Part shown: positions 37,213 to 50,400 of the stretch, one piece after another
How the letters are laid out: each line of letters starts with the position of its first letter
How positions within the stretch are numbered: position 1 is the first letter of the stretch
Source of the DNA: Shimia sp. R10_1
GTDB taxonomy: Bacteria; Pseudomonadota; Alphaproteobacteria; Rhodobacterales; Rhodobacteraceae
Length of the DNA stretch: 64,000 nt
Reading direction: 5' to 3'
NCBI RefSeq assembly: GCF_017744095.1
Contig: NZ_JAGHQX010000001.1
Coordinates: 496,001-560,000 of the forward strand
Notes under the pieces: model-generated
What the model saw: the letters and a program-made list of their open reading frames with translations, nothing else
Databases searched by the model: none
What the model was told of the DNA's origin: nothing
Position numbers and translations under genes: made by a program

Positions 37213-37632
37213 TCACGTGTCTTTGCGGCCATCATAGCGCCATGCACCGTGCTGTGCCTTGAGCTCTTCTTCCCCTGGCAAAAGGGTGCCCAGCTTCACA
37301 TTGCCTGCTGATTGCCCGTGAGCCGCCGGCGATGCTTGCGGCGCCTCCTGATCGTGAGGGCTCATCTCTGCCTCTCCTTCAGGCGCTGGTGTCCCGTTCG
37401 AAGGCAGGCTCTGATCACGCGGTGTGTCAGATTGCGCCTGCTGCACGTGTTCTTCAACCATCTGATCGCCGCCTTGGGCGCGTTGAACAAATGTGAGCGC
37501 CCCAAACGCAAGAACCGCCAAAGCAAAGGACAAGAGCAGATTCAGGCCTAAAAAGAGCAGCGCAACCAAGAAAACAACAACCGCCAGCACTATTCCAGTG
37601 ACCGGCCTTCCATTCGCATTTTGCTCTGACAT
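37213..37632 (-). CDS. small membrane protein of unknown function
   Basis: Protein of 139 residues. One long hydrophobic stretch (about residues 10-48) that may form two helices, then a soluble tail rich in Gln, Pro, Ser and Glu, ending KLGTLLPGEEELKAQHGAWRYDGRKDT. No recognised domain. The ATG at 37632 follows AGGAGGAAT, a very strong Shine-Dalgarno, which decides the start over longer readings. The function cannot be inferred from neighbours. Confidence 0.7.
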   Translation of the reverse strand: MSEQNANGRPVTGIVLAVVVFLVALLFLGLNLLLSFALAVLAFGALTFVQRAQGGDQMVEEHVQQAQSDTPRDQSLPSNGTPAPEGEAEMSPHDQEAPQASPAAHGQSAGNVKLGTLLPGEEELKAQHGAWRYDGRKDT

Positions 37633-37742
37633 AACATTCCTCCTCGAAATGGCACACAGGCTACACCAGCCGTGCAGGATCCACCTACGCAAATCGTGCC
37701 TGTCCGCTGTTCACAACCATGCGTAGCGCCCCGCGCGCGGAT

Positions 37743-37770
37743 CACCGCCCCGTTCGCGGTGTTCTTTTTC
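37743..37770 (+). other. hairpin with T-rich tail
   Basis: CACCGC CCCGTTC GCGGTG followed by TTCTTTTT. Resembles a terminator on the plus strand, but no gene precedes it there. Confidence 0.35.
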
Positions 37771-37838
37771 GCGGGTCCATAGAACGGGGTTCGCCGAGAG
37801 GTTTTGACGCTCTCTGAACAACGACCCCGGTAACCTGT

Positions 37839-37864
37839 AGCCGCACCCAATGCTGGATGCGGCT
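37839..37864 (-). terminator. hairpin downstream of the giant gene
   Basis: On the minus strand AGCCGCATCC AGCATT GGGTGCGGCT, a 10-base stem with one G-T pair, 11 bases after the stop. It lacks a T run. Confidence 0.5.
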
Positions 37865-37875
37865 TTGAATGCTTA

Positions 37876-38427
37876 TCAGAGTGTCACATCGATATCGGAA
37901 TTGAGCAGAATTTCGTCAAAGACCGTGATCGTGGTCGCGCCGAATTCGATGATGGAGTTCCCGGATCCTGTGATCGTGAGCGTGAAGGCCGCATTGCCAA
38001 ACAGTTCAATGCTGTCCACGCCTGACACAAAATCAAAGATCCGATCATCGCCGTCGTCCAGATCGAAGTGGAACTCATCGCCTCCCAGCGCACCGGCGGT
38101 TCTGTCCCCAGCGATATCGCCGAACATGACATCATTGCCATCCCCACCGGTTAGCGTATCAGCTCCCAGCCCACCATACAGCCGGTCATTGTCTGCCCCA
38201 CCGTTCATCACATCCATACCCGTGCCGCCGTCAATCCGGTCTCGGTCACCTTCACCACTGAGCACATCATCGCCGTCGTCGCCAAAGAGCCTGTCATTGC
38301 CATCCCCTCCGTTGACAATGTCAGCCGCTGCGCCTGCGCGCACCAGATCATTGCCGCCCAGCGCGTCAAAGTTTTCGCGCGCCGCAGTGCCGATCAGGCG
38401 ATCATTGCCCACCGTGCCCATCACATT
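37876..38427 (-). repeat. RTX calcium-binding block 2 with C-terminal secretion region
   Basis: Repeats such as GTVGNDRLIG, GGDGNDRLFG, GDDGDDVLSG, GGADNDRLYG, GGLGADTLTG and GGDGNDVMFG, then DEFHFDLDDGDDRIFDFVSGVD, paralogous to the end of block 1. One cadherin-like domain (about 38427-38722) separates the two blocks. Confidence 0.9.
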
Positions 38428-41400
38428 CAAGCTGCCGACAGAAATTGTCACTGTGGCCTGCGCAGCAAGCCCGCTGGCCCCGGTGACCGTGTAGGTAAAG
38501 CTGTCGCTGCCAACAAACCCTGCGTTGGGCGTGTAAGTGATCGTGTCATCTGTTGTATCCAACGCGGTGCCATTGGTGTTGATACCCACGGCACCGTTTG
38601 ACGCGGTCCCCACCGTGGCCAGACCAGGCAAACCACCAAGGCCATCATCATCATTGTTGAGAACATCGACAATAACAGCGGTATCCAGATCGGTTGTCGC
38701 GTGATCATCCTGCGCAGAGGGCGCAGGCAGAGGTGGCATCTGCGCCACATCGCTGGATGTCACATTCGCATTGAAGAATGTCACAACAGTCGTGCCGTAG
38801 GTCATCACAGTGTCGCCCGTTGACGCGTTGAAGGCAAAGCTTGCCACCCCACCATCCAGAAGCTGCACCCGGTCGATCCCCGCCGCGAAGTCAAACACCC
38901 GGTCAACACCGTCATCCATGTCAAAGGCAAAGAGATCCGCACCCATAGCGCCATCAAGACCAGAGCCTGTCAGATCGCCATAGAAGACATCATTGCCGTC
39001 GCCGCCATTCAGGGTGTCATTGCCCTGACCACCGGTCAGACGGTCATCGCCCTGATCACCGATCAACTCATCATCACCGTCTCCACCGGTGAGCTTGTCG
39101 TTGTCTGCGCCGCCATCAAGGATGTCGTTTTCTTCCTTGCCGACCAATGTGTCGTTGCCCGCAAGACCGCTGATCTGATCCGCCTGTGGCGTGCCCACCA
39201 GACGGTCATTGCCAGCGGTCCCGACAATGCCCGGTAGATTTGGCGTGACCGTCACCATGATCGTGCCAACATCTGTCGTCGTCCCATCAGAGATTTCATA
39301 GGTGATGGTGTCCATCCCGGTGAAACCTGCCGTTGGCTGATAGAGGATCCGATCGTCAGAGGTATCAAGCGGCGTGCCGCGGTCATCCACACTCAACGTC
39401 AGCGCATTCAGCGCACTGAGTGAGACAATCGAGAGGGTGTCGCCTTCAGCATCCGAAGCCAGCGCAAGCACGTCGATGGTGGTCGACGTATCTTGCAGCA
39501 GGCTCGCAGTTGTGTCCGCTGCCACCGGCGCATCATTCACTCCGTTTATTGTGACAGTGGCTGTCGCTGTACTGGTGCCGCCGTTGCCGTCATCAATGGT
39601 GTAGGTGAAGCTGTCGGTATCAGTATCACCTGCGCCGAGACTCTCAAACTGGCCGTTTGGATCATAGTCAAACGTGCCATCCGCATTGAGGGTCAGCAGA
39701 GCACCAGACGCCAGAGCGATCTGCACACCCACGCTGGCGGCCATGCCATTCACCGCAGAGACAGAGAAGCTGTCCGTCGCATCGACATCGCTGTCAGCAC
39801 CACTGCCATTATCGGCAAACACAGTGCCCTGTACAGCGGTGTCCTCATCCGTGCTGATCGCATCATCCGCAGCAACTGGCGCATCGTTTACACCATCAAT
39901 GGTGATGGTCGCCGTGGCAGTGTCTGTGCCGCCTTGCCCATCACTGATGGTGTAGGTGAAGCTATCACTGTCGCTTTCACCCACCGCAAGGCTCTCAAAC
40001 TGACCATTGGGGTCATAGTCAAAGGTGCCATCGCTGTTCAGCGTCAGAAGCGCACCAGACGGCAGCGTGATCTGCGTGCCAACACTGGCCCCCTGCCCGT
40101 TCACCTCGGTGACGGTCAGAACAGTACCGGCATCAACATCGCTGTCCGCGCCATTGCCATTGTCGTTTAGGACATTGCCCTGCAACAGCGTGTCTTCGTC
40201 CGTGCTCAGACTGTCATCCGCGGCCTCTGGTGCATCATTCACACCCGCCACATTGATCGTCACTGTTGCCGTGTCGCTGCCACCCTGGCCATCGCTCACA
40301 TCATAGCTGACCGTGAACATCGCCGCATCGCCCAGCGCAAGCGCTTCAAAATCACCCGCTGGGTCATAGGTGCCAGTGCCATCCGTTGCCACAGTCAGCG
40401 TGCCGCCTTCGGGCAAGGCAGTCGCCACACCAAACGGGATAATCGCCCCGCCACTGTCGCGCACCTCAGTCAGAGTGAGCGTGCCGCCATCGCTGTCACT
40501 GTCATTGCTCAACAACGCGACCGGGGCAGAATTGTCCTCATCAGTGTTGATCGTGTCATTCACAGCGTTTGGTGGCACATTGCCCGGCCCCGCCACTGTG
40601 ATGGTCAGACGCGCGGTATCCGTCCCCCCGTTGCCATCAGAGATCGTGTAATCAATCTCCACCGGTCCAGAGAAGCCCGCATTCGGCGTGAACTGAATGC
40701 GGTCATCCGCCAAAAGCACAGCCGTGCCCGCGCCTTCGCTCACCAAAAGGATGCCTGTCACATCCGGCGTGCCATCACTGGTGTCCACATCTGTGTCATT
40801 TGCCAGCACATCCACAGTGATCTGTGTCTGGAACGGCGTTGTGACACTGTCATCGTTTGCAACAGGTGCATCATTCACCCCGTCAATGGTGACAGTTGCG
40901 GTGGCGGTATCTGTGCCTCCGTTGCCGTCATCAATGGTGTAAGTGAAGCTGTCAGTGTCACTCTCTCCCACTGCAAGGCTTTCAAACTGACCATTGGGGT
41001 CATAGGAGAAAGTGCCATCGCTGTTCAACGTCAACAGCGCGCCAGAGGGAAGCGTGATCTGAGTGCCCACATCGCCCGCATTGCCGTTCACTTCCGACAC
41101 AACAAAGCTGTCGCTTGCATCCACATCGCTGTCTGCACCACTGCCATTATCGGCAAAGACATCTCCAAGAACCAGATTGTCCTCATCTGTGGAAATCGCA
41201 TCATCCGCCGCAACCGGTGCATCATTCACACCGTTGATCGTGACAGTTGCTGTCGCCGTATCTGTGCCGCCATTGCCATCATCAATGGTGTACGTGAAGC
41301 TGTCAGTGTCACTCTCTCCCACAGCGAGGCTTTCAAACTGGCCATTTGGATCATAGTCAAATGTGCCATCGCTGTTGAGCGTCAGAAGCGCGCCTGAGGG

Positions 41401-44400
41401 GAGCGTGATCTGGGTGCCCACATCGCCCGCATTGCCGTTCACCTCTGTGACAGAGAAGGTATCCGCCCCGTCAACGTCGCTATCAACACCACTGCCATTG
41501 TCGGTAAAGACATCGCCTTGCACCGCATTGTCTTCGTCGGTCGTGATCGCATCATCCGCCGCCACCGGCGCGTCGTTCACACCGTTGATGGTGATGCCGA
41601 CCGTTGCGCTATCTGTGCCACCATTGCCGTCGCTGATGGTGTAGGTGAAGCTGTCCGCCCCGGTCTGACCCACAGACAGCGTTTCAAACGCGCCGTTTGG
41701 ATCATAGTCAAAGGTGCCATCCGCATTCACCGTCAACAGCGCACCAGAGCTGAGCGTGGTCTGGCTGCCCACATTGGCCGCGACCCCGTTCACTTCGCTG
41801 ATGGTCAGCGTGTCACTGCTATCAACGTCGCTGTCCGCGCCGCTGCCATTGTCCGCAAACAGATCACCAAGCAATGCGCTGTCTTCGTCAGTCGTAAGAC
41901 TGTCATCCACCGCATCTGGCGCATCATTCACGCCGTTGATTGTGATGGTCACCGTTTCAGTGTCCGTGCCCCCGTTGCCATCACTCACGGTGTAGGTGAA
42001 GCTGTCGGTCGCACTCTCCCCAACGGCGAGGCTCTCAAATTGACTGTTGGGATCATAGTCAAAGGTGCCATCGCCATTGTTGGTGACTGACCCAGTTGTC
42101 CCTGTGGTGTCGAAACTGCTCACTGTGAGCGTATCGGTTACATTCGGGTCACTGTCATTGGCCAGAACAGAGGCCGTGGCGAAGGCCGTGTCCTCATCGG
42201 TTGCAAAACCAACCCCGCTGTCAGGTTGCGCCACAGGCGGCTGGTTGTTGCCGCCAATGGTCACGGTCACCGTGGCGGTATCTGTGCCGCCATTGCCATC
42301 GCTGATGGTGTAGTCAAACGTGTCTGTTGCAGACTGCGTGGCACCCAGCCCCGCAAAGGCACCGTTCTGATCATAGCTGAACGTGCCATCATTGTTGAGC
42401 GTCAGCAGCGCGCCGGAGGTCAGCGTAATCTGCGTACCCACATCCCCAGACTGTCCATTGACCGCAATCACGCCAAAGCTGTCGAGCTGATCCGGGTCAC
42501 TGTCCGGCCCATTGCCGTTGTCATCAAACACATTGCCATTCAGCGCCGCGCCCACCGCAACCGAAAGCCCATCATCCACCGCATCCGGCGCATCATTCAC
42601 GCCCGCGATGTTGATCTGAACATTGCCCGTGTCTGTGCCGCCATTGCCATCGTCGATGGTGTACGTGAAGGTCTCAGTCCCAGTCTGGCCCGCAGACAGG
42701 GAATTGAACACCCCATTCAGATCATAGCTGGCAGAACCATCTGCATTCACGGTGAGCAAAGCACCAGACCCCAATGTGATCTGCGTGCCCACATTCGCGG
42801 ATTGGCCATTCACTTCGGTGATGGTGAACAGATCTCCGGCATCTATGTCAGAGTCGACGCCACCGCCGTTGTTGATGAAGAGATCCAATCCAGGGATCAA
42901 TCCGCTGTCTTCATTGGTGTTGAAGGTGTCATCGCCCGTCACAGGCGCGTCATTCACACCGGTGATGAAAACAGTGGCCGTGCTGCTGCCCGTGCCACCA
43001 CGCCCATCGCTCACGGTGTAGTTGAAGGTGTCAATGGCGCTGTCACCTGAAGCGAGGGTTTCAAATTGGTCGTTCGGATCATAGTCAAAGCTGCCGTCAG
43101 GATTGAGCGTCAGCAAGGCACCTGAGGGGAGCGTGATCTGGCTACCCACATCGCCGGACTCTCCATTGACCGCGCTGACCGTCAGCGTATCGCCATCCGC
43201 ATCGGAGTCATTGTCCAGCACATTGCCGCTGACAGAGTGGTCTTCATTCGTGGTCGCGTTGTCCGCAATCGCAATCGGCTGGTCGTCATTGCCGTTGATC
43301 GTAATGGTGACACTCGCTGTGTCCGTCGCCCCGCTGCCATCCTGTATCGTATAGGTGAAAACCTCATCGGTAGACTGGCCCACAGTGAGCGTCTGATAGG
43401 CACCATTGGTGTCAAAGGTGAAAGTGCCGGAGCCATTCACCGTCAGCAGCGCACCAGAGGAGAGCGTGATCTGCTGCCCAGCGAGGTAATCCATCCCCCC
43501 CAGACTGATCAGAGAGACAAACGGAATATCACCTGTGTCTGGGTCAAGATCCGGCCCATTGCCATTGTCGACCGTCAGATCCCCGAGCAGGATCGCATCT
43601 TCCCCAACCGTGAGCTGATCATCCTGAGCAACCGGCGCATCGTTCACCCCGTTGACAGTGATGGTCAGCTGCCCAGTGTCGCTGCCACCATTGTCGTCGG
43701 TTACAGTGTAGCCAATAGAGTCAACCCCTGTCTGCCCAGCGCGCAAACTGTTGAATGCACTGCCCGGATCATAGGTGTAGGTGCCATCGGAGCTGATGAC
43801 AAAAGTGCCGCCACCTGATCCGGTCACAGATGTGCCCGGTGCAAGGCTTGAGCCATCCACCTCCGACACCCGCAGTGTATCGGAGGTATCCGCATCGCTG
43901 TCATTGTCGAGCACCGAAGCGCCCATGGAGCTCAGCGGGGTATCCTCATCGGTGATGTTTGTATCATTGCCCGCAACAGGTGCGTCATTCACCCCTGCAA
44001 TGGTGATCGTCGCGGTGGCTGTATCGGTGCCGCCGGTGCCATCACTGATTGTATAGGTGAAACTCTCTGTGGCGTCTTCACCGACAGCAAGGTCTTCATA
44101 CCCCCCGTTCGGGTTGAACGTATAAGCACCAGTTGACTGCACGGTCACCGTGCCGCCACCTGAAAGAGCAATGACGTTGCCGACATTTGCGGCATTGCCA
44201 TTCACCTCAGTCACCGTCAGCGGATCGCTATTTGGGTCGCTGTCAGCCCCATTGCCATTGTCCGCCAGAACAGAGCCGTTGCTGATCGTGTCCTCATCCG
44301 CAGACAGGCTGTCATCCTGTGCCACAGGCGGTTGGATGGTGCTCAGAATATTGAGCGTGACCGTGGCCGTATCCGTGCCGCCACGTCCGTCACTCAGGGT

Positions 44401-47400
44401 GTAGTCAAACGTGTCTGTGCCACCTGCTGGGAACTGACCATTGGAGTCATAGGTGAAGGTGCCATCGCTGTTGAGCGTCAGCAGCGCGCCGGAACTCAGC
44501 GTGACCTGAACACCAATGTCAGCGGCCTCTCCGTCAAGCGCGGTTACCGTCAGCGTGTTTGAGGCGTCGACATCGCTGTCTGCACCATTGCCATTGTCAT
44601 CCAGCACATTGCCATTTGTCGTCGTTGTGTCGCTGGCCGCAATGGCATCATCTTGCGCTGTCGGGTCGTCGTTTTGCCCATCAATCGAGATGGTCACCGT
44701 TGCCGTGTCACTCAGCCCGCCATCATCAGTGATGGTATAGGTGAAACTGTCAGACGCATTCTGGAAGTCCGGCAGGCTCTCAAACTGGCCGTTGGGATCA
44801 TAGATAAAGTCTCCCCCCGCGGTGAAGGTCAGGATTGCACCAGAGGGCAGCGTTATTGGGTTGTTGAAGTTGGCATCGCTGCTGTCCACACCGGCCACAT
44901 TGGTCACGGTTATTGGATCACCGCCCGGATCGCTGTCATTGCCCAGCGGATCCGCCAGCGTGGTCGCGCCGTCATCTTCGCTGACAAACCGAGTGTCATT
45001 AACCGCATTTGGTGCCGCATTCTCAACCGTCACCGTGAAGGTGTCCGTTTCCATCGAATTGGCGGCGCCTGCGCCATCATCCACCATCACGGTGACGGTA
45101 TACGTCCCTTCCGCCGCATAGGCATTGCTGATTGAGGGAGACAACAGATCGCTGTTGAAACTGGCCATGTTGCCATCACCAAAATCAACCGTATAGCTGC
45201 GCGTCTGCACATCTGGATCCGTGAGCGTCAGCGTGCGATTGAGAGATGCCCCCTCTGCCAGCGTGATATCCGCCCCGGCTTCAAGCCCCGGCGCGTCGTT
45301 CACGGGATTGACGGTGATGTTTGCCGCCACCGATGGATCCGTGGAAAACGCCAGACCGTCAGAGCCCGTCCAGAGGAAGCTATCAGAGCCGTTGTAGTCC
45401 TGATTGCCCGTATAGACGAGGTTGCCAGCCAACAGATCGGCCCGACTGATCTCCTGACCAGCTGTTACCGGCGTGCCATTCAGCGCCAGAGTGCCGTTTG
45501 TTGGGAAGGTATCAATGCGGATCGCCTGTAATGTGTTGCCATCAGGATCGCTGAAGCCCGCATCAAACACGGCCGCATCCAGAACAATGGCCGTGTCCTC
45601 ATCCCCGCTTGCCGAGACAGGCGAAATCGATGGGGTGTCATTGCCATAAACCTGGATCATGACAGACCCGTTCCAGCCCACAATAAAGCCGCCACCGGGC
45701 AGACCTTCGACTGCTGGCTGGTTCTGCGTGCCACTGGTGGTAGTGTTCACAAGGAACTGGCTGTCCACCCGCGCGCCATCTGCACTGTATTGCTGCGCAA
45801 AGACGCCCTGCCCGCTGCCATCCGTGCCATTGTTGTCCGTCCAGGCAATCACAAACCCGCCTGTATCAAGGGACGCGACAACAGGATCAAATTGCCCGCC
45901 AATGCGCTGGTCGTTCACGCGGAATTCCTCGACAACAGTGGTTCCATCCGGCGCAATCACAGTGGCGAACACCCCGTCGCCACTCAGATCGGCAACGTTA
46001 TCTGTCCAAACAGCCACCACATTGCCATTGTCGAGCACCGTCAGCTCAACATCAGTCTGGTTTGACAGGGTGCTTGTGTTGATCCGGAATTCGCCGCCAA
46101 CGGCAGCGCCGCTGGCATCATAGCGCTGGGCAAACACGCCAAAGCCATCCACATCCCCAGTCGAAGACTCCCAAGCGATCAAAAACCCACCGTCGTTCAG
46201 CGCGGTGACGGACGGATCATCCTGTGTCGACGCGGTGTTGGTATTGACCACAAACTGCGCTCCAAAAGCGGTGCCGTCGCTGTTAAACACGCGCGCAAGC
46301 ACACCAAAGCCGTTGCCGTCGCCCGCGCCGCCGCTGGATCCGCTGTCCCATGTGACAACAAACTTGTCATCACTCAGTACGGTGATGGCGGGGCTGTCTT
46401 GATCAAAGGTTGTACCGGTATTGGCGACCGTCTCACCACCAGCCGGGGTGCCATCTTCGTTAAACCTCTGGAACACAATGCCTTGGCTGCTGCCATCCAA
46501 AGAGTCGTCAGTCCAGACAGCCACCCAGCTGCCATCAGAGAAGGCCGCAAGTTGAGGCTCAAACTGATCCTGCGTTGTGGTGGTGTTCAGGCGGAATTCA
46601 TCGGACTGACCGCTGGCAAGCCCGGACCCGTCGCGCGCAAGTTTATTGCCCTGAACATCAAACCGCTGCGCATAGATGCCATCGCCAGCGCCATCGGTTG
46701 GATTGAGCTCATAGACCGCTATGAAATCACCACCTGTGCCGGGCAGCTGAACCAGCTCAATGTTGTCCGCATCATCGAGTGCATCATTCACGGTCACCTC
46801 GCCACCGCGAGGCTGAGCGGCATCTGGCGTCGGAGTGATGCTCACCGTCACCACAACAGGCTCTGATGCGCCCCCGTCCCCATCTGTCACCTGAATGCGC
46901 AAGACGCGCTCTGGCAGCGGATCATCAGAGATGTTGCGATAAGTGAGGTTTTCGACCAGCAACTCCACGATCGCAGCCGTTGCTGCTGTGTTCAGGCTCA
47001 ACTCAAAGGCACGGCCGTCCTGCCCATCCTGCACAATGGTCGCAACCGGTGTGCCATCCACCGACACAGTGGTGCCTGAAATCGTGATCTGGCTGCCCTG
47101 ACGCAGGCCAAGCTGATCTTGTGTCAAATCATCAGGCGCATTGATCTGGTCGATCAATGGTGCAGAAGACACCACCTGTGACACAAGGATAGAGCCGCCA
47201 TCAAAATCAGCGCTGTCCGGATCAGACACAGCCGCAGCGCCATTTGCGTCGATCAACTGTGGGATCCCATTCACCGTATTTTCGTCATAGGTGACGGTTT
47301 CGTTGATCCCTTCCAGAACCGGCGCTCCACCGATCGAGAAATCGGCTGGATCGCCCAGAATTTGATGGAAGATCCCATCGCCACTGCCATCGCCCTCAGC

Positions 47401-50400
47401 CCCCGCAGCATTGGAGGAAAAGGAGACGACAAAATTGCCATTCGCCAGCGCGGCCACAGCAGAGTCGCCTTGGGTGTTTGAGAACGCCGAATTGACTTGC
47501 AACGCGCCATCCACACGATGTCCGTTGGCGTCATACTGCTGCGCAAACACGCCTTGCCCGTTGCCGTCAGTGCCGCTGTTGTCTGTGAAGGTCACAACGA
47601 AGCCACCACCGGTCAGGCCGACAACATCGGAGTCAAACTGAGAACTGTCCACAACTTCGTTGACTAGGAAGTTGTCCCCAACAGGGTTACCTGCCCCATC
47701 AAACCGCTGGGCATAAACGCCCAAGTTAAACGTCGCTGCGCCATCATCTCCACCTGAGGAGGTGTAGGTGACAACATAGCCGCCATCTTCCGTTGCTGCG
47801 ATGCGGCTGTCGGACTGGGTAGAGCGCACATTTTGCGTGTTGACCTGAATAGGCCCACCCACTTGGCTGCCATCTGCGGCAAACCGCTGAACAAACACGC
47901 CTTCAGCAGAGGCCAACGTGCCGGTTTCCAAGCCGTTTGACGTGAAAGACACCATAAAGGTGCCATCACTTTGAACAGCAACATCGGCATCAAATGCGCT
48001 CTCGCCCCCGATTGGGGAAATGATGCTGGGCAGGCCATCGGTGCCGCCCTGATCATTGTAGCGCTGCACAACGATATTGGTCTGAAAGGCTGCGCTCTCA
48101 TTGCGCGCCTCATAGACCTGCACAAAATCACCGTCCCCAAAGGCATCCAGCGCAACGCGGGTGTCAGCGCTTGTGAAGACATCCCCAACGTCAGGCGCCG
48201 CAACTTCCCCGCCAACTTTTGCACCGTTGGCGTCATAGACCTGAGTGACAATCTCGGCCGTGCCTGAAAGCATGTTCAGGCGCGAACTGTCATCGCGCCA
48301 ACTGACGGCAAACCCACCTGTGGAAAGCCCCACAACTTCTGCAAATGTCTGACCACCTTGAGCGTTGGTGTTGACCTGGAATTCGCCCCCCACAGGCGCA
48401 CCTGTGCTGTCGTAGCGCTGCGCGAACACACCGGTGTTGTTGTCCCCGGTGGCGTCCTGGTTGGTGGACGTCCAGACAATAACATAGCCACCGTCTGCCA
48501 GCTCGGCGACATGGCTCATAGACTGTGACCCGGTGGTGAAGGAGTTTGTCTGCACCTCTGTGCCGACACGTTCCGCGCCATCTTGCTGTGGTGTGATGGT
48601 CACTTCCAGTGTCTCGCGCGCAGACCCGCCATCGCCATCATTGACGGTGATGGAAATCAGTCGCGCTGTTTCAGGATCATCAGAGTCATTGGCGTAGGTC
48701 GCGTTGCGGATCAGAGTCTGCAACCGATCCGGGGTCGCATCGGCGTTGAGCGTGACCACCAAATCAGCGCCATCTGCGCCATCAGACACAAGTGTGCCGA
48801 TCGCGGTGCCATCAACCGAAACCGTTGTGCCCGCGATGGACACCGCGCCGCTTAGATCAAAGGACAAGTGATCCTGCGTCAGATCATCGGGTGCCGCAAA
48901 CTGTGGCTGCCCCGTGTCATTCAGCACCATGCCGATGATCAGTTCGCCACCATCAAAATTGGCACTGTCAAAATCACCAAGTCCAAGTGTCGGGGCAAAA
49001 ATTTGACCGCCAGCGTTTACGTCTGCTTCGTCAAAACTCACATCGCTCAGGCTGTTCAGAATTGGGTTTCCCGCCCCCGGCACAGACGCTGAGGCCTCAA
49101 AGAGCCGCTGGAAGACGCCGGTTCCGCTGCCGTCTCCGTCAGACCCGCTTGCGGCCGAGACCCAAACTGCGGTGAAGCCCCCCCCCGGCAGAGAGACCAG
49201 CGCAACTTGATTTTGCGAACCGCTGGTTTGTTCATTCACAAGGAAACTGCCATCCACACGGCTGCCATCTGCGGCATAGACCTGGGCGCGCACAGCTTCG
49301 CCAGAACCATCCGACCCGCTGAAATCGCTGAACGCAACAACCCAGCCGCCCCCATCAAGGGCAACCACATCAGGGACTGTTTGCCACGAAGAGGTGACAT
49401 CATTCACGAGCACTTCACCGCCAACCGGATTGCCATCCACGTCAAAGCGTTGCTGATAAATCGCGTCTCCGTTGCCATCGCCCGCGAAGTTTTCATAGAC
49501 CACAACAAAGCCGCCGTCAGACAAGGCCGCTACTTTTGCCATCTCCTGTCGATTAACGACATTGGTGTTCACTTGGAATTCCGTGCCAACCGGCGTGCCA
49601 TCCGCCTCAAACAGGCGCGCAAACACGCCGTTGTCGTCTCCGTCTCCTGCAGATGCAGACGTCGCCGACGTCCAGGTCACGACAATGCGGCCACCTGTCA
49701 GAATGGTTACGGCAGCATCGTCTTGCGTGCTTGAGGTTTCTGTATTGACCTGCACAGAGGCGCCAAGCGCCGTGCCACTGTCATCAAAACGCCGCATGAA
49801 GATACCAGTCCCACTGCCATCCGCGCCGCTGTCGTCACTGTAGAGCGCAATGATTGTCCCGTCAGAGGCTGCAGCAAACGCCGCATCCCGCTGCGAGGAA
49901 CTGACCACATCATTCACCAGGAACGTCGCCCCCTGTGGGGCACCGGTGTGATCATAAATCTGTGCAAACACACCGGTGTTGTTTTCTCCAACACCGACAC
50001 CGGCCGGGTGGGCACCACTGCCGTCCGTCCAGCCGACGACAAACCCGCCAGTGGGCAGCCCGGTAACGGTTGGCTCAGATTGCGAAGACTCCGTATGCGT
50101 GTTCACCAGGAACTCACTGCCCTGTGGTGTTCCCTCCAGATCATAGATTTGGCCAAAAATCCCGGTAGAGGAATCCTGTGTTCTATCTTGATTGCTACTA
50201 TCCCAGACCACCACATAGCCGATCTGAACGCCGCTGGCGTCAAATATGGCCGAGGTCGCCGGATCGATTTGGTTGGAGGGCGTGAATGTATTGACCTGTT
50301 CTTCGCCGCTCGTGGCCGACAGCGTCAGATCCTCGTCTGCCGTCACGGTGACGGTGATGATATTGTTGCCAGAGGAGCCACCATCGCCATCCAGCAGCTG

